This document shows, in pieces, positions 6,687 through 15,804 of a stretch of DNA of 36,657 bases. Positions within the stretch are counted from its first letter, which is position 1, and the number at the start of each line of letters is the position of its first letter. The notes under the pieces were generated by a model. That model saw only the letters and a program-made list of their open reading frames with translations, was not told where the DNA came from and did no database searches. The translations under genes and the position numbers were made by a program. This stretch comes from an uncultured bacterium (GTDB lineage Bacteria > Bacillota_I > Bacilli_A > RFN20 > CAG-826), in the NCBI GenBank assembly GCA_949288485.1, contig CASEKC010000005.1, positions 1 to 36,657 on the forward strand, given 5' to 3'.

Positions 6687-9113
6687 ATGTATAAGGTCAT
6701 AAAAAGAGATGGCAAGATAACATCATTTGACATTAACAAAATATCAAATGCAATTTCACTTGCATTTGATAGTGTTTCAAGAGCACATGAAAAAACTCAA
6801 ATTGATTTACTTGCTCTTCTAGTTACATCTAAATTTGATTCTAAAATCAAAAATGGATTTATCGCAGTTGAAGATATCCAAGATTTAGTCGAAGAAACAT
6901 TAATGGAAAGTGGATTTGCTGATGTTGCTAAATCTTACATTCTTTATAGAAAGAAAAGAGAATCAATTAGAAACATTAAAGCAACTACTTTAGATTATAA
7001 AAAGACTGTTGATCAATATTTAGATTCAATCGATTGGAGAGTTAAAGAAAATTCAACTGTTACTTATTCAATCGGTGGCCTTATTTTATCAAATAGTGGT
7101 GCAATTACTGCTAATTATTGGTTACATGAAATTTATGATAGTGAAATAGCTGATGCTCATCGTAACGCTGATATTCATATTCATGATTTATCAATGTTAA
7201 GCGGATATTGTGCTGGATGGAGTTTAAAACAATTAATTAAAGAAGGACTTGGCGGAGTTAGAGGAAAAATTACTTCTGCTCCTGCAAAACATTTAGCTAC
7301 TTTATGTAACCAAATGGTTAACTTCTTAGGAATTATGCAAAACGAATGGGCTGGTGCTCAAGCTTTCTCTTCTTTTGATACTTATCTTGCTCCTTTTGTT
7401 AGAGCTGATAACTTAACTTATGAAGAAACCAAAAAATGTATTGAATCTTTCGTTTTTGGTCTTAATATTCCTTCAAGATGGGGTACTCAAGCTCCATTTA
7501 CAAATATCACACTCGACTGGGTTGTTCCACCAGATTTAGCTGAAGAATATTGTATAGTTGGTGGAAAACTTATGGACTTTAAATATAAAGACTGTAAGAA
7601 AGAAATGGATATGATTAATAAAGCATTCCTTGAAACAATGATTGAAGGCGATGCTAATGGTCGTGGTTTCCAATATCCAATTCCTACATACTCAATTACA
7701 AGAGATTTTGATTGGAGCGAAACAGAAAATAATAAATTATTATTTGAAATGACCGCTAAATATGGTACTCCTTACTTCTCAAATTATATCAACTCTGATA
7801 TGAAACCAAGTGATGTTAGAAGTATGTGCTGCCGTTTAAGACTCGATTTAAGAGAATTAAGAAAAAAGAGCGGAGGATTCTTTGGAAGTGGCGAATCAAC
7901 AGGAAGTGTTGGTGTTGTAACAATTAATCTTCCTAGAATTGCATATCTAGCAAAAGATAAAGAAGATTTCTATGCCCGTTTAGATAAATTAATGGATATT
8001 TCGGCTAGAAGTTTAAAAATTAAAAGAGATGTTATTACTAAACTCTTAGATGCTGGATTATATCCATATACAAAACACTATTTAGGAACATTTAAAAATC
8101 ACTTTTCAACAATTGGACTTGTTGGAATGAATGAAGTTGGTTTAAATGCTAAATGGTTAGGAAAAGATTTAACTCATAAAGAAACTCAAGATTTTGCTGT
8201 TGAAGTTTTAAATCATATGAGAGATAGACTTATTAAATATCAAGAAGAATATGGTGATTTATATAATCTTGAAGCAACTCCAGCTGAATCAACTTCTTAT
8301 CGATTAGCAAAACACGATAAAGAAAAATATCCAGATATTAAAACAGCTACAAGTGATGCAAACACTCCTTATTACACTAACTCTTCTCATCTTCCAGTTT
8401 CTTATACTGATGATGTATTTAGTGCATTAGATGTTCAAGATAGACTTCAAACTTTATATACTTCTGGAACCGTTTTCCATACCTTCTTAGGTGAAAAATT
8501 ACCAGATTGGAAAGCCACTGCTGCTTTAGTTAGAAAGATTGCTGAAAATTATCGTCTTCCTTACTATACAATCTCTCCAACATATTCAGTATGTAAAGAT
8601 CATGGTTATATTGCTGGAGAAGTTTATGAATGTCCACATTGTCATAAACCAACAGAAGTTTATTCTCGCATTACTGGTTATTATCGTCCAGTCCAAAACT
8701 GGAATGCTGGTAAAACTCAAGAATTTAAAGAAAGAAAAACTTATAACATTAATAACTCAGTTTTAAAACACCAGGGTGTTTTAAAAGAAGAAAACTTAAC
8801 TTCTTCTATTAAAAATGATGAAGCTAAAGTTAATAATGAAGTTAAGTTAGAAACAGTTAATAATGAATCAACAAATAATGAGAATAAATTTAAATTATTT
8901 GTAACATCTACTTGTTCTAACTGTAAAATGGTTGAAGAAATCTTAAAAGAAAAAGATATTTCTTTTGAAGAAATCGATGCAACTAGTAATCAAGATTTAG
9001 TTAATAAATATAATGTTATGAGTGCTCCTACTTTAATCGTTAATAATAATGGTAAAGAAGAAGCAATTACTTCATTATCAAATATTGTTGATTATATCGA
9101 TAATATTAAATAA
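6687..9113 (+). CDS. nrdD: anaerobic ribonucleoside-triphosphate reductase with fused glutaredoxin-like domain
   Basis: A class III reductase that converts ribonucleotides to deoxyribonucleotides under anaerobiosis. Residues 1-90 form an ATP-cone allosteric domain. The ten-stranded barrel includes the SMCCRLRLDLRELRK segment (about 380-395). The zinc site uses the VCKDHG and CPHCHK pairs (about 634 and 650), and the glycyl radical site is RITGYYR with Gly near 664. After a Glu/Asn-rich linker (about 690-735), residues 735-808 form a thioredoxin-fold module with TCSNCK (Cys 743 and 746) and cis-Pro in SAPTL. A tethered redoxin suggests this enzyme is reduced by thiols rather than formate, as known for part of the family. 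It is followed by a strong terminator. Confidence 0.95.
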   Translation: MYKVIKRDGKITSFDINKISNAISLAFDSVSRAHEKTQIDLLALLVTSKFDSKIKNGFIAVEDIQDLVEETLMESGFADVAKSYILYRKKRESIRNIKATTLDYKKTVDQYLDSIDWRVKENSTVTYSIGGLILSNSGAITANYWLHEIYDSEIADAHRNADIHIHDLSMLSGYCAGWSLKQLIKEGLGGVRGKITSAPAKHLATLCNQMVNFLGIMQNEWAGAQAFSSFDTYLAPFVRADNLTYEETKKCIESFVFGLNIPSRWGTQAPFTNITLDWVVPPDLAEEYCIVGGKLMDFKYKDCKKEMDMINKAFLETMIEGDANGRGFQYPIPTYSITRDFDWSETENNKLLFEMTAKYGTPYFSNYINSDMKPSDVRSMCCRLRLDLRELRKKSGGFFGSGESTGSVGVVTINLPRIAYLAKDKEDFYARLDKLMDISARSLKIKRDVITKLLDAGLYPYTKHYLGTFKNHFSTIGLVGMNEVGLNAKWLGKDLTHKETQDFAVEVLNHMRDRLIKYQEEYGDLYNLEATPAESTSYRLAKHDKEKYPDIKTATSDANTPYYTNSSHLPVSYTDDVFSALDVQDRLQTLYTSGTVFHTFLGEKLPDWKATAALVRKIAENYRLPYYTISPTYSVCKDHGYIAGEVYECPHCHKPTEVYSRITGYYRPVQNWNAGKTQEFKERKTYNINNSVLKHQGVLKEENLTSSIKNDEAKVNNEVKLETVNNESTNNENKFKLFVTSTCSNCKMVEEILKEKDISFEEIDATSNQDLVNKYNVMSAPTLIVNNNGKEEAITSLSNIVDYIDNIK

Positions 9114-9132
9114 AAATTATAAATATAAAAAT

Positions 9133-9169
9133 ATGGCTTATCTATGATTCAAATAGATAAGCCATTTTT
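9133..9169 (+). terminator. rho-independent terminator of nrdGD
   Basis: A perfect 13-bp stem, ATGGCTTATCTAT (9133-9145) with ATAGATAAGCCAT (9153-9165), encloses loop GATTCAA and runs into a T5 tract. It lies 20 bp after the nrdD stop and also sits downstream of the minus-strand AbiEi-like pseudogene, so it may act in both directions. Confidence 0.85.
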
Positions 9170-9195
9170 ATAGAAAAATTTTTAAATTATTCAAT

Positions 9196-9816
9196 TTATT
9201 TAGGTAAAAATTCATAAATTAAAACACTTTTAATAAGATAGAGTAATTCTTTTTTGCCTAAATGCTTAATGTATCTTTTAAGATCTTGGCGTGTTATTTT
9301 TGCATCTTTTATAAATTCTATTAACCTAGGTTTGTTTTCTTGGATCTCATAATCAGGTAAAAACTTAATCACTCTAAAAAACATTACTTTATAATAGTTG
9401 TCTTTATTTATAGTAAAATCAGCTTTTCTAATAATTGCTTTCCTTTTATTAATTTGAACTATTCTTTTTTTGCTGAAATTTTATTAGTTAAAACTTCTAT
9501 AACAAAAGGCATTTGATTACATAATCCCATCATATTTAAAAGAGTAAGATGATCATAAATACCAAACTCTTCTTCTCCATTTGATACATATTTTTTATAA
9601 ATATAAATTTCAAAAGGCATACTTAAAATACCAAATTGAGTCTTTTCTGGAATATAATAAACACCTTTTACATAACGAGTAATTTTTCCTTCTTTTTCTT
9701 ACTTTTGAATAAGTTGATTAACATTTTTATCTTTAAATTCTTCTTTTTCTTTTAATTCGGATAAAAAAAGGTGTCCTATAACCATAATTTGTTACTAAGT
9801 AGGAATAAAGGTCCAT
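9196..9816 (-). pseudogene. decayed AbiEi/DUF6088-like DNA-binding protein
   Basis: From an ATG at 9816 with a good GGAGGT site, the minus strand encodes a protein of about 206 residues once repaired. It opens MDLYSYLVTNYGYRTPF, continues as LSELKEKEEF and later ITRYVKGVYYIPEK, FGIYDHLTLLNMMGLCNQMP, and ends with a helical tail (MFFRVIKFLPDYEI onward, 9196-9384). The winged-helix layout with a VKGVYYIP wing resembles AbiEi-type antitoxins and DUF6088 proteins. It is broken three times: a frameshift in a T7 run near 9763-9769, an in-frame TAA at 9699-9701, and a compensating frameshift in an A7 run near 9465-9471. No AbiEii nucleotidyltransferase toxin is adjacent. The family call is from memory and tentative. 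Confidence 0.6.
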
Positions 9817-9876
9817 TTTTATACCTCCAAATTTTCACATTAATAAGTAATCTAAATAAAATTTATTGTTCAAACT

Positions 9877-9917
9877 ATATTTTTATATATTTAACATAGT
9901 TAAATATATAAAAATAT
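9877..9917 (-). promoter_or_regulatory. 19-bp perfect inverted repeat upstream of the AbiEi-like pseudogene
   Basis: Arms 9877-9895 and 9899-9917 are perfectly complementary over 19 bp around a 3-bp centre (ATA). The repeat ends 61 bp upstream of the pseudogene start. AbiEi antitoxins are known to bind inverted repeats in their own promoters, so this could be the old operator. It is made only of A/T plus one G-C pair, so a simple cruciform or chance AT symmetry is not excluded. Confidence 0.45.
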
Positions 9918-10084
9918 TATCAATTGTCAAGAGAATCGCTAAAAATACCTTAAATTATTTATTAAATCTACTCAATAAGAATAAAATTGTCATTATTTAA
10001 TCAAATTTAAAATATTTATCACTCTTTAATATAGATTCCACTTTTAAAAATCGTATAATTTTAATACAAGCAGGTATTAAAATT

Positions 10085-10600
10085 ATGGATATAAAAGAAA
10101 TAAATAATAAAATAATTGAACTACAAGATAAAAAAACTTCCTTTTTAAAAAGATTTAAAATAAATAAAGAAGTTAGTGTATTATATGAAAAAAGAAATTT
10201 ATTATTAACTAATGAAAATAAAGAAAATGTAACAAAAGAATTAGATGAAATATTAAAAAATGCTTCTTTAAATGAATTAAATAATTTTATAAGAAATCAT
10301 GAAGATTATTATGGAAAAACATTTGTTAATGAATATCAAGATTTAGATCCAACAATAAAAGAAATTATTTATTATTTATATTTATTAAAATATGTTCCTT
10401 TAGATATAAATAAAAAAGAAAAAGTAAAAGATTTACTTTTTCATGCTAAAGGAGATTTTTCTTCTTACTTATTAGAAAATAAAAGTGTAACTAAATTAAC
10501 AAATTATATTATGAATAAATCTATGGAAATATTTAAAGATCAAATTAAAAACTTTGATACAATCGATCATTTCCTTCTTTATGATATATTTAAAGATTAA
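10085..10600 (+). CDS. hypothetical helical protein
   Basis: A 171-residue, highly charged (Lys, Glu, Asp, Asn) soluble protein without signal peptide or membrane helix. It appears almost entirely alpha-helical: residues 1-45 look like a coiled coil (IKEINNKIIELQDKKTSF then VSVLYEKRNLLL), and the rest is a set of short helices. No motif points to a function and I do not recognise a family. It stands alone on the plus strand and converges with the amylase gene, with only four bases between their stop codons. The ribosome site is weak (GCAGGT). Confidence 0.65.
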   Translation: MDIKEINNKIIELQDKKTSFLKRFKINKEVSVLYEKRNLLLTNENKENVTKELDEILKNASLNELNNFIRNHEDYYGKTFVNEYQDLDPTIKEIIYYLYLLKYVPLDINKKEKVKDLLFHAKGDFSSYLLENKSVTKLTNYIMNKSMEIFKDQIKNFDTIDHFLLYDIFKD

Positions 10601-10604
10601 TTTA

Positions 10605-12377
10605 TTATTTATAAATTACCAATCCTTCTTTCTTAATTAATTTTTCATTTATATCAAATGAAGATGATAATAATATTTTCTTATTATCATCTAATAATGA
10701 AGATATATTGATATCTTCATTATTTAAATTAATTAATTCATTAATAATTATTTCATTATTATTAAATTTATTATAAATAGTAACTTTTAATAATTTATAT
10801 TCTTTTAAATATACTAATTTAAAAGAATAATCTTCATTATTAAGATCTAATTTTTTATGAATATCAATTAATGATTTAATAAAAATAAATCTAGCTTTAT
10901 CCCGTTTTGTTTCATCCCAAATAAACATTTTTCGACAATCTGGATCATTATTTCCATCCATCCCAATTTCATCTCCATAATAAATCATTGGAATACCTGG
11001 ATATAAAAATAAAAGTGAATAACCAATTAAGGCTAGATTTTCATTTTTATTACAATCATTAATAAATCTAGCTTTATCGTGAGATGAAACTAAATTAAGA
11101 GAATTATGTAAAGAAGCATCTTTATATCTAACAAGTAAAGTGTTAATTCTATTAACAAATTCTTCTTCATTTATTCTTTTAAATCCTAAAAGATCAATTA
11201 AAGCACTTGTAAAAGGATAATTCATCACACTATCAAATTCACTATAATCATCAAGTGAAAGATGAGCATTATGCCAGTTTTCATTAATTAAAAAGATATT
11301 TTCATCTTCTTTTTTTAAAGCAAATCTTAATTTTTTAAAGAAGGTATGAGCTATTTCATCAGCAACATCAAGTCGATAACCATCAATCTTATATTCTTTT
11401 AAATAATGTTTACAAATATTAATAACGTATTCTTCTACTTCTTTATTTGATAAATTTAGTTTAGGCATATATTTAGCAAACCCAAAAGTTTCATAATTAA
11501 TATTATCTAAATCTATTTTTTCATCATTATTATGAATTATAAACCAAGAATAATATTTGCTTTGTTTTCCATTCTTTATAACGTCTTCAAAAATAGGTGA
11601 ATAATATGCAATATGATTAAAAACTCCATCTAAAATAATTAAGATATCTCTTTTATGAGCTTCTTTAATTAATTCTTTTAAAGTAGTTTCATCTCCAAAA
11701 TCTTTAGCTATCTTATAGTAATCATAAGTTTCATATTTATGATTACTATAAGATTCAAAGATTGGAGTTAAATATATTGCATCTATTCCAAGTTCTTCTT
11801 TTAAATAATCTAATTTTTTTGTGATACCTTTTAAATTACCACCTGCAAAAGTATTAGAAGTTATCTTATCATTTTCTCCCCATAAAACATTTATTTTATC
11901 ATTTATAACTCGATTATCTTCTTTTTCACCATCATAAAATCTATCAACAAAGATTTGATAAAATATACGCTTGTTAAACTTTTTATTAGTTTTAACTATA
12001 TCTATTTTATTTATATAAGGAAGTTGAAAATAATCAAAATCACATTTATCGAATTCATATTCTTCATTAACTAATATATTATTTTCACTATAATAATAAA
12101 AATTATTATCATTATCGATTATTTTAAAGATATATCCTATTCTTACATCATCTACTTTTAAATAAATATAATAATAATCATGATATTTAGTAGAAATTTT
12201 ATTTTTAATTTCTACTAAATATCTTTCTTTTTTAAATAGGTATTTTGAGTTATATAAAAGATAAATATTTTTAATATTATCATCTCTTTTAGTTTTTAAT
12301 ATTATTTTTACTATTTTTTCTTTTATAGCATATGAATAATTTGATTCAGCTTCATGATGTAATGCACTTAAATCCAT
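10605..12377 (-). CDS. GH13 alpha-amylase family glycosidase (neopullulanase/cyclomaltodextrinase-like)
   Basis: A cytoplasmic (no signal peptide) glycoside hydrolase of 590 residues that should act on alpha-1,4 or alpha-1,6 glucan oligosaccharides. An N-terminal beta domain (about 1-125, CBM34-like) precedes the catalytic barrel, which begins with the FYQIFVDRFYDG motif. The conserved regions are visible: DGVFNH, DGYRLDVADE with the nucleophile Asp near 337, INENWH with the acid Glu near 366, and VSSHDK with the third Asp near 434. I chose ATG 12377, which has AAAGGAAG ten bases upstream, over the 5'-more ATG at 12416. Intracellular GH13_20-type enzymes degrade imported maltodextrins; exact specificity is not determinable. 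Confidence 0.88.
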   Translation of the reverse strand: MDLSALHHEAESNYSYAIKEKIVKIILKTKRDDNIKNIYLLYNSKYLFKKERYLVEIKNKISTKYHDYYYIYLKVDDVRIGYIFKIIDNDNNFYYYSENNILVNEEYEFDKCDFDYFQLPYINKIDIVKTNKKFNKRIFYQIFVDRFYDGEKEDNRVINDKINVLWGENDKITSNTFAGGNLKGITKKLDYLKEELGIDAIYLTPIFESYSNHKYETYDYYKIAKDFGDETTLKELIKEAHKRDILIILDGVFNHIAYYSPIFEDVIKNGKQSKYYSWFIIHNNDEKIDLDNINYETFGFAKYMPKLNLSNKEVEEYVINICKHYLKEYKIDGYRLDVADEIAHTFFKKLRFALKKEDENIFLINENWHNAHLSLDDYSEFDSVMNYPFTSALIDLLGFKRINEEEFVNRINTLLVRYKDASLHNSLNLVSSHDKARFINDCNKNENLALIGYSLLFLYPGIPMIYYGDEIGMDGNNDPDCRKMFIWDETKRDKARFIFIKSLIDIHKKLDLNNEDYSFKLVYLKEYKLLKVTIYNKFNNNEIIINELINLNNEDINISSLLDDNKKILLSSSFDINEKLIKKEGLVIYK

Positions 12378-12558
12378 ATAAATATTTCTTCCTTTTAATA
12401 TAAATATTTTAAACATTAGAAATTATATAGAAAAAAGTTAGGTATTTTAATTATTTTTTTAGATAAATGTTAAAAAAAGAGACAGTTTTATTGATAAATT
12501 CAATGTTTTAAATGGATTAAGCGATGATTTTAAGATAAATTTGTATTATATTTTATTT

Positions 12559-15405
12559 ATGAATGAAAAAATTAATTCAAGCTATGAAAATTTAACTAAA
12601 GAAATTTATAAATCAATCGAAGATTATAAATTTATTTATAACGATAAAACTAAAGGAAAAGAAGTTTTAAGTTCAATTACCCTAAATCTTTCAAGATGTG
12701 ATGAGTTTTTGTTTTCAGTTGCTTTTATAACTGATGATGGTCTTGCTAAATTAAAATTGATCTTAAAAGAAATCGCAAATAAAGGAATAAAGGGAAAAAT
12801 TATAACTACTAACTATTTAAATTTTACTAACCCTAAAGCTTTAGAAGATTTAGAAAAATTGCATAATATCGAAGTTAGAATGTATTATGTTCCTTCAGGT
12901 AAAGGAAATATTGGCCTTCATACTAAAGGTTATATATTTAAAAAAGACGATAAATACGACATTATCATTGGTTCTTCAAATATTACTCAAAAAGCTTTAA
13001 CTTTAAATAAAGAGTGGAATCAACTTGTTTCATCAACAAAAGATTCTTTAATCGTTAAAGAAGTTTTAAATGAATTTAATGAAATGCGGGTAAATTCAAA
13101 ACCTATAAATGAAATTATTGAACAATATAAAATTGATTATAAAAACAATTTGATATTGCGAAAAAAAGAAGATAAATGCCAAATATTAGAAAAACCAAAA
13201 CCAAACTCAATGCAAATAATGCATATTAATAATTTAAATAGACTAATTTTTGAAGGAAAAACAAGAGCTCTTTTAATATCGGCTACTGGAACTGGAAAAA
13301 CTTTCGCATCAGCTTTTGGAATTAAATACTTAAATAAATCTTTACTTAATGTTAAAAAACTTTTATATGTTACTCATCGAGAAAATATATTAAAAGCAGC
13401 CTTAAATACATTTAATTATGTCTTTGAAAATAAGATAAAATGTGCACTTTTTACCGGAAATAACAAAGATATTTCTGATGCTGATTTTATTTTTGCAACA
13501 ACTGCTCTCATACAAAAAGAAGAGATTTATAAGAAATTTCCTCCTAATTATTTCGATTTTATTATTGTTGACGAAGCCCATCGTATTGGTGAAAACAAAT
13601 ATCAAGGATTGCTTTCTTATTTTAAAACAAAATTTTTACTCGGGATGACTGCAACACCAGATCGTACAGACGGTTATAACTTATATGATTTTTTTGATTA
13701 CAATAAAACATATGAAATTCGTTTAAGAGATGCTCTTGAAGCCAATATGCTTGCACCTTTCAATTATTTTGGAATATCCGATATCATAGTTGATGGAAAA
13801 CCTCTTGATACTTTAGATATAAACGTTTTAACATGCGACGAACGAGTCAAACATATTATCGAAGAATCAACCTATTATGGAGCTTCTGGTAAAAGAATTA
13901 AATGTTTGATGTTTGTTAATTCTATTGAAGTTGGACAAATTATTGCTGAAAAACTCAATAAATTAGGTTTTAAATCTAAATTTTTAGATGGGAGAGACAG
14001 TCCTGAAGTTCGTGAACAAGCTATGAACGAACTATCTGAAGATGATATTATCAATAAACCTTACTTAACCTACTTAATTACAGTAAATATTTTTAATGAA
14101 GGTATCGATATTCCTCCAGTAAATCAAGTTATTTTATTAAGACCAACTGAATCTTCAATTGTTTTTATTCAACAAATTGGTAGAGGTTTACGTTTATATC
14201 CTGATAAAGATTACGTAAATATTCTTGATTTTATTGGAAATTATGAAAATAACTATTTAATTGCTTCTGCTTTTAATAACGGTAAAGAAAATAAAGATGG
14301 CGATGCAAAAGCGGTTAATAGTTTACTTCCAGGTGTATCAACCATTCAATTTGATGAAATTTCTCGTTCTTTAATCTATAAATCTATTGATAAAGCATTA
14401 ATAAATTCAAAAAGATATATTTATGAAAAATATAGAAATTTCAAAAATAGTCTTGGCCATATTCCTTCTTTATCTGAAATTGAAAAAGATTCTTCTATTG
14501 ATACAGATGTTTTCTCTGATTCAACAATATATTCATCTTATTATAAATTTTTAGTCGAAAAGAAAGAAATTTATAGTATTTTTAATGAAAATGAAACAAA
14601 AATTATTAATTATTTATCAATTTATATTGGTCGTGCTAGAAGATCTATTGAGGCTAGAGTACTTAAAACATTGTTAAATAACGACTTTTATGATGTTTCA
14701 AATTTAAACAAAAATAAAATTGAATCAATTCTTTCAATTTTAGACAAAGGTTTTGCAACAAAAAATGAAAGCGCAAATCTTATTCATTTAAATAACGATA
14801 AATTTTATAAAACTACATATTTCGAGAAATTATTAAATAATGATTTATTTAAAAAATATCTAGAAATGTTTATAGATTTTGTTCTTTTTAAAAATAAAGA
14901 ATTTTATAATTCAGAAGATGAATTTGTTCTTTATCAAAGATATACACGTAGAGATGTTTGCCAGCTAATAAATCATACTAAAAATGAAGAAGGAACGATT
15001 TTTGGATATAAATTATTTAAAAATTTAAAAGTTCTTCCTTTATTCATTTCTTATCATAAAGATCCAACTAACACTTCAGCTATAGATTATGAAGATCAGT
15101 TTTTGGATGAAGAAAAACTTATTTGGTTTTCAAGAAAACCAAGAAATTTAAATTCAAAAGAAATTATTGATATTTTAAATTTAAATGATGATCTAGAGGG
15201 CAGATTTGAAGTTTTTATTCAAAAAACTAGTCCGTCTTTAAGCCTTGAAGACGAAAAATCTTTTACTTATTTTGGAAAAGCAAAAATAATTAATAAAACT
15301 CAAACTACAACTAAGAATGGAAAAGATGTTGTAAAATTCCTTTTAAAATTAGAAACTCCTGTAAAAGAAGATATTTATTCTTATTTTATTACTCCTGTTG
15401 AGTAG
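12559..15405 (+). CDS. PLD-nuclease-like plus superfamily 2 helicase protein (DUF3427 class)
   Basis: A protein of about 948 residues in three parts. Residues ~30-200 are a phospholipase D-like module with one HxK motif (HTKGYIF, His near 120) and GSSNIT, as in PLD-type nucleases. Residues ~220-620 are an SF2 helicase: Walker A TGTGKT near 243, DEAH near 338, GMTATP near 362 and arginine finger QIGRGLR near 539. The remaining part ends in a beta-rich segment (GYKLFKNLKVLPLF onward) typical of DUF3427. Relatives are stand-alone and suspected to act in DNA restriction, defence or repair; none is well characterised to my knowledge. ATG 12559 has no Shine-Dalgarno; a TATTAT box nine bases upstream suggests a leaderless transcript. 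It overlaps the NUDIX gene by 17 bases tail to tail. Confidence 0.85.
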   Translation: MNEKINSSYENLTKEIYKSIEDYKFIYNDKTKGKEVLSSITLNLSRCDEFLFSVAFITDDGLAKLKLILKEIANKGIKGKIITTNYLNFTNPKALEDLEKLHNIEVRMYYVPSGKGNIGLHTKGYIFKKDDKYDIIIGSSNITQKALTLNKEWNQLVSSTKDSLIVKEVLNEFNEMRVNSKPINEIIEQYKIDYKNNLILRKKEDKCQILEKPKPNSMQIMHINNLNRLIFEGKTRALLISATGTGKTFASAFGIKYLNKSLLNVKKLLYVTHRENILKAALNTFNYVFENKIKCALFTGNNKDISDADFIFATTALIQKEEIYKKFPPNYFDFIIVDEAHRIGENKYQGLLSYFKTKFLLGMTATPDRTDGYNLYDFFDYNKTYEIRLRDALEANMLAPFNYFGISDIIVDGKPLDTLDINVLTCDERVKHIIEESTYYGASGKRIKCLMFVNSIEVGQIIAEKLNKLGFKSKFLDGRDSPEVREQAMNELSEDDIINKPYLTYLITVNIFNEGIDIPPVNQVILLRPTESSIVFIQQIGRGLRLYPDKDYVNILDFIGNYENNYLIASAFNNGKENKDGDAKAVNSLLPGVSTIQFDEISRSLIYKSIDKALINSKRYIYEKYRNFKNSLGHIPSLSEIEKDSSIDTDVFSDSTIYSSYYKFLVEKKEIYSIFNENETKIINYLSIYIGRARRSIEARVLKTLLNNDFYDVSNLNKNKIESILSILDKGFATKNESANLIHLNNDKFYKTTYFEKLLNNDLFKKYLEMFIDFVLFKNKEFYNSEDEFVLYQRYTRRDVCQLINHTKNEEGTIFGYKLFKNLKVLPLFISYHKDPTNTSAIDYEDQFLDEEKLIWFSRKPRNLNSKEIIDILNLNDDLEGRFEVFIQKTSPSLSLEDEKSFTYFGKAKIINKTQTTTKNGKDVVKFLLKLETPVKEDIYSYFITPVE

Positions 15406-15793
15406 AAAAATATTCACGAATTAAAGGTAAAACTTTAACATCTGCAGGTAAAAAATCTACTTTATCAAGTTCGTTAATATTAACGAACTTTTTATCTTCA
15501 TGTTCATTTAAATTAAAGTTTTTCGATAAAAATCTAGCTAAAAAGCAATGCATTGTTAAATGAAAGGTAGGATAATCATGTTCAATTGTTCCTAAAAAAT
15601 GAAAAGGATCGATATCAGCAGACATTTCTTCTTGAATTTCTCTTTTTATACATTCTTCTTTTGTTTCGTTTTTTTCAATTTTTCCTCCAGGAAATTCCCA
15701 CCAATCTTTAAATTCTCCATATCCTCTTTCAACAGCTAAGATTTCATTTTTATCATTTAAAATTATTGCTGCACAAACTTCTATATTTTTCAT
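15389..15793 (-). CDS. NUDIX hydrolase, MutT-like (8-oxo-dGTP diphosphatase)
   Basis: A 134-residue NUDIX protein, the usual length for MutT. The Nudix box is complete: GGKIEKNE at about 38-45 followed by REIQEE at about 53-58, with glutamates that bind Mg. The preceding WWEFPGG (about 33-39) is characteristic of the (deoxy)nucleoside triphosphate pyrophosphohydrolases that clear oxidised dGTP. The C-terminal half gives the short beta strands of the fold (TIEHDYPTFHLTMHCFLARF). It follows the 15805 gene by 11 bp and is likely cotranscribed with it. Its 3' end overlaps the helicase gene. It stops with TAG. Confidence 0.9.
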   Translation of the reverse strand: MKNIEVCAAIILNDKNEILAVERGYGEFKDWWEFPGGKIEKNETKEECIKREIQEEMSADIDPFHFLGTIEHDYPTFHLTMHCFLARFLSKNFNLNEHEDKKFVNINELDKVDFLPADVKVLPLIREYFSTQQE

Positions 15794-15804
15794 AATTCGT
15801 TTAA

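Noticed and set aside
8539..8766. Open frame inside nrdD in another frame
   Set aside because: It covers the conserved zinc and glycyl radical region of nrdD and is a shadow.
13402..13648. Small open frames inside the helicase gene on both strands
   Set aside because: They overlap the helicase motifs fully, have no ribosome site and have composition of shadow frames.
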